Assembly (NCBI GenBank): GCA_035275405.1
Contig: DATEMU010000008.1
Span: 186,001 to 250,000, forward strand
From: Phycisphaerae bacterium
Lineage (GTDB): Bacteria; Planctomycetota; Phycisphaerae; UBA1845; UTPLA1
Reading direction: 5' to 3'
Length of the DNA: 64,000 nucleotides
The position numbers and the translations under genes were made by a program. Positions 63,602 to 64,000 of this stretch are shown piece by piece. Under the pieces are notes generated by a model, which worked only from the letters and a program-made list of their open reading frames with translations, ran no database searches and was not told the origin of the DNA. Each line of letters opens with the position of its first letter. Position 1 is the stretch's first letter.

Positions 63602-63649
63602 AAAAAAACCGGCTAAGAATGGTGCGCCGTCACGGTGCGCGTTCGCCGG
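63602..63649 (-). terminator. Probable terminator of the Wzz-like gene
   Basis: On the minus strand CCGGC (63649-63645) pairs with GCCGG (63613-63609), enclosing an inner GCGC/GCGC stem, and is followed by TTTTTTT. The stop codon lies within the stem. The loop is long, so strength is uncertain. Confidence 0.45.
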
Positions 63650-64000
63650 GACGACGATAGACCCCAGGCGACCAGCATAAAGACGATTGCCGCCCCCGCG
63701 CCGTACCCGATCGCGCGATCCTTCCTGGCGAAGTCGAACGTCGGCGTCAGAGCGGAATCCATCGACGCATACTTGACGGAACCCGGAGCGCTGACGGTCC
63801 GCGACGTGCGAACTCGGGCAATCTCCGCGTCCAGCGCGCCGACTTCCCTCTCGCGTGCCGCAATCTCTTCGCGCAGATTGCGAATTTGACGCTCAAGTTC
63901 CTCTGCCTCGGCGGCCGCGGCCTGGTTTCCATCCGTCGCCTGCGCATCAATCTTCAGAAACTCGTCGCTCAGCGCCTGATGATGACGCGTTGCGGCATCC
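63613..64000 (-). CDS. C-terminus of a Wzz/GumC-like chain-length protein (partial, runs off the right edge)
   Basis: Translating the minus strand gives about 128 residues to a TAG at 63613. Most is a coiled coil (ELERQIRNLREEIAARER, LDAEIARVR), then a linker (SVKYASMDSALTPTF) and one membrane helix (GYGAGAAIVFMLVAWGL) with an Arg-rich cytoplasmic end. This matches the C-terminal half of polysaccharide co-polymerases. It precedes the GT4 gene. The N-terminal half is beyond the window, so the family call is provisional. Confidence 0.55.
   Translation of the reverse strand, partial: DAATRHHQALSDEFLKIDAQATDGNQAAAAEAEELERQIRNLREEIAAREREVGALDAEIARVRTSRTVSAPGSVKYASMDSALTPTFDFARKDRAIGYGAGAAIVFMLVAWGLSSSRRTRTVTAHHS

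Overview
The window looks like chromosomal DNA of a high-GC Planctomycetota bacterium, possibly Phycisphaerae-like. This is an inference from gene content and not a taxonomic test. The clues are many lineage-style secreted hypothetical proteins, zinc-ribbon membrane proteins, a PQQ propeller protein with an acidic tail, an mreB gene beside an MreC-like coiled-coil protein, an mraZ gene apart from any division cluster, and dispersed palindromic repeats of the AACCCTTTCAGGGTT kind. I see no rRNA, tRNA, CRISPR array, insertion sequence or prophage.

Layout. 1-4450: an SGNH-like protein cut by the window edge, a GT39 membrane glycosyltransferase and a secreted hypothetical. 4553-13103: purH, the PQQ protein, the MreC-like/small membrane/mreB group and an ABC-2 exporter. 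13104-26354: a repeat-bearing gap, a lipoprotein amidohydrolase, an RCK channel-like protein, queG, sppA, secretin-like fragments, a DUF255 thioredoxin-fold protein and hicBA. 26415-36154: one unbroken minus-strand run with a Cys-rich secreted protein, a CzcB-like adaptor, a free Cys-rich module, a CzcA-like RND pump, TerC, a PGPGW protein, TrkH and a C39-like lipoprotein. 36282-41362: an NCS1 permease, then a repeat-bounded, less GC-rich islet with a TIR-like protein and a membrane partner. 41453-44499: znuABC behind a Zur-like operator, and a FlgM-like protein. 45049-51206: preT, a btuFCD-type importer with a phosphatase and an LpxB-N-like protein, and purQ. 51357-57698: two secreted structural proteins, an L,D-transpeptidase, truB, an RCK protein and folE. 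57709-64000: GT39 and TMTC-like/TPR glycosyltransferases, mraZ, a GT4 glycosyltransferase and the end of a Wzz-like protein.

How the genes fit together. Metal handling is the main theme: RND efflux with TerC and Cys-rich carriers, Zn import, and a cobalamin/iron importer. Potassium handling appears three times (TrkH, an RCK channel-like protein, a solitary RCK-N protein). Surface glycan genes sit at both ends. At least ten genes have a sigma70-like -10 hexamer only 6-10 nt before the start codon, which suggests leaderless transcription. The best candidate for an undescribed system is the TIR-like plus membrane-protein pair at 38133-39937, bounded by dispersed repeats and next to a possible serine-protease remnant. 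Its role in immunity is inference. Two genes cut by the window edges (1-616 and 63613-64000) were read directly by translating the minus strand.
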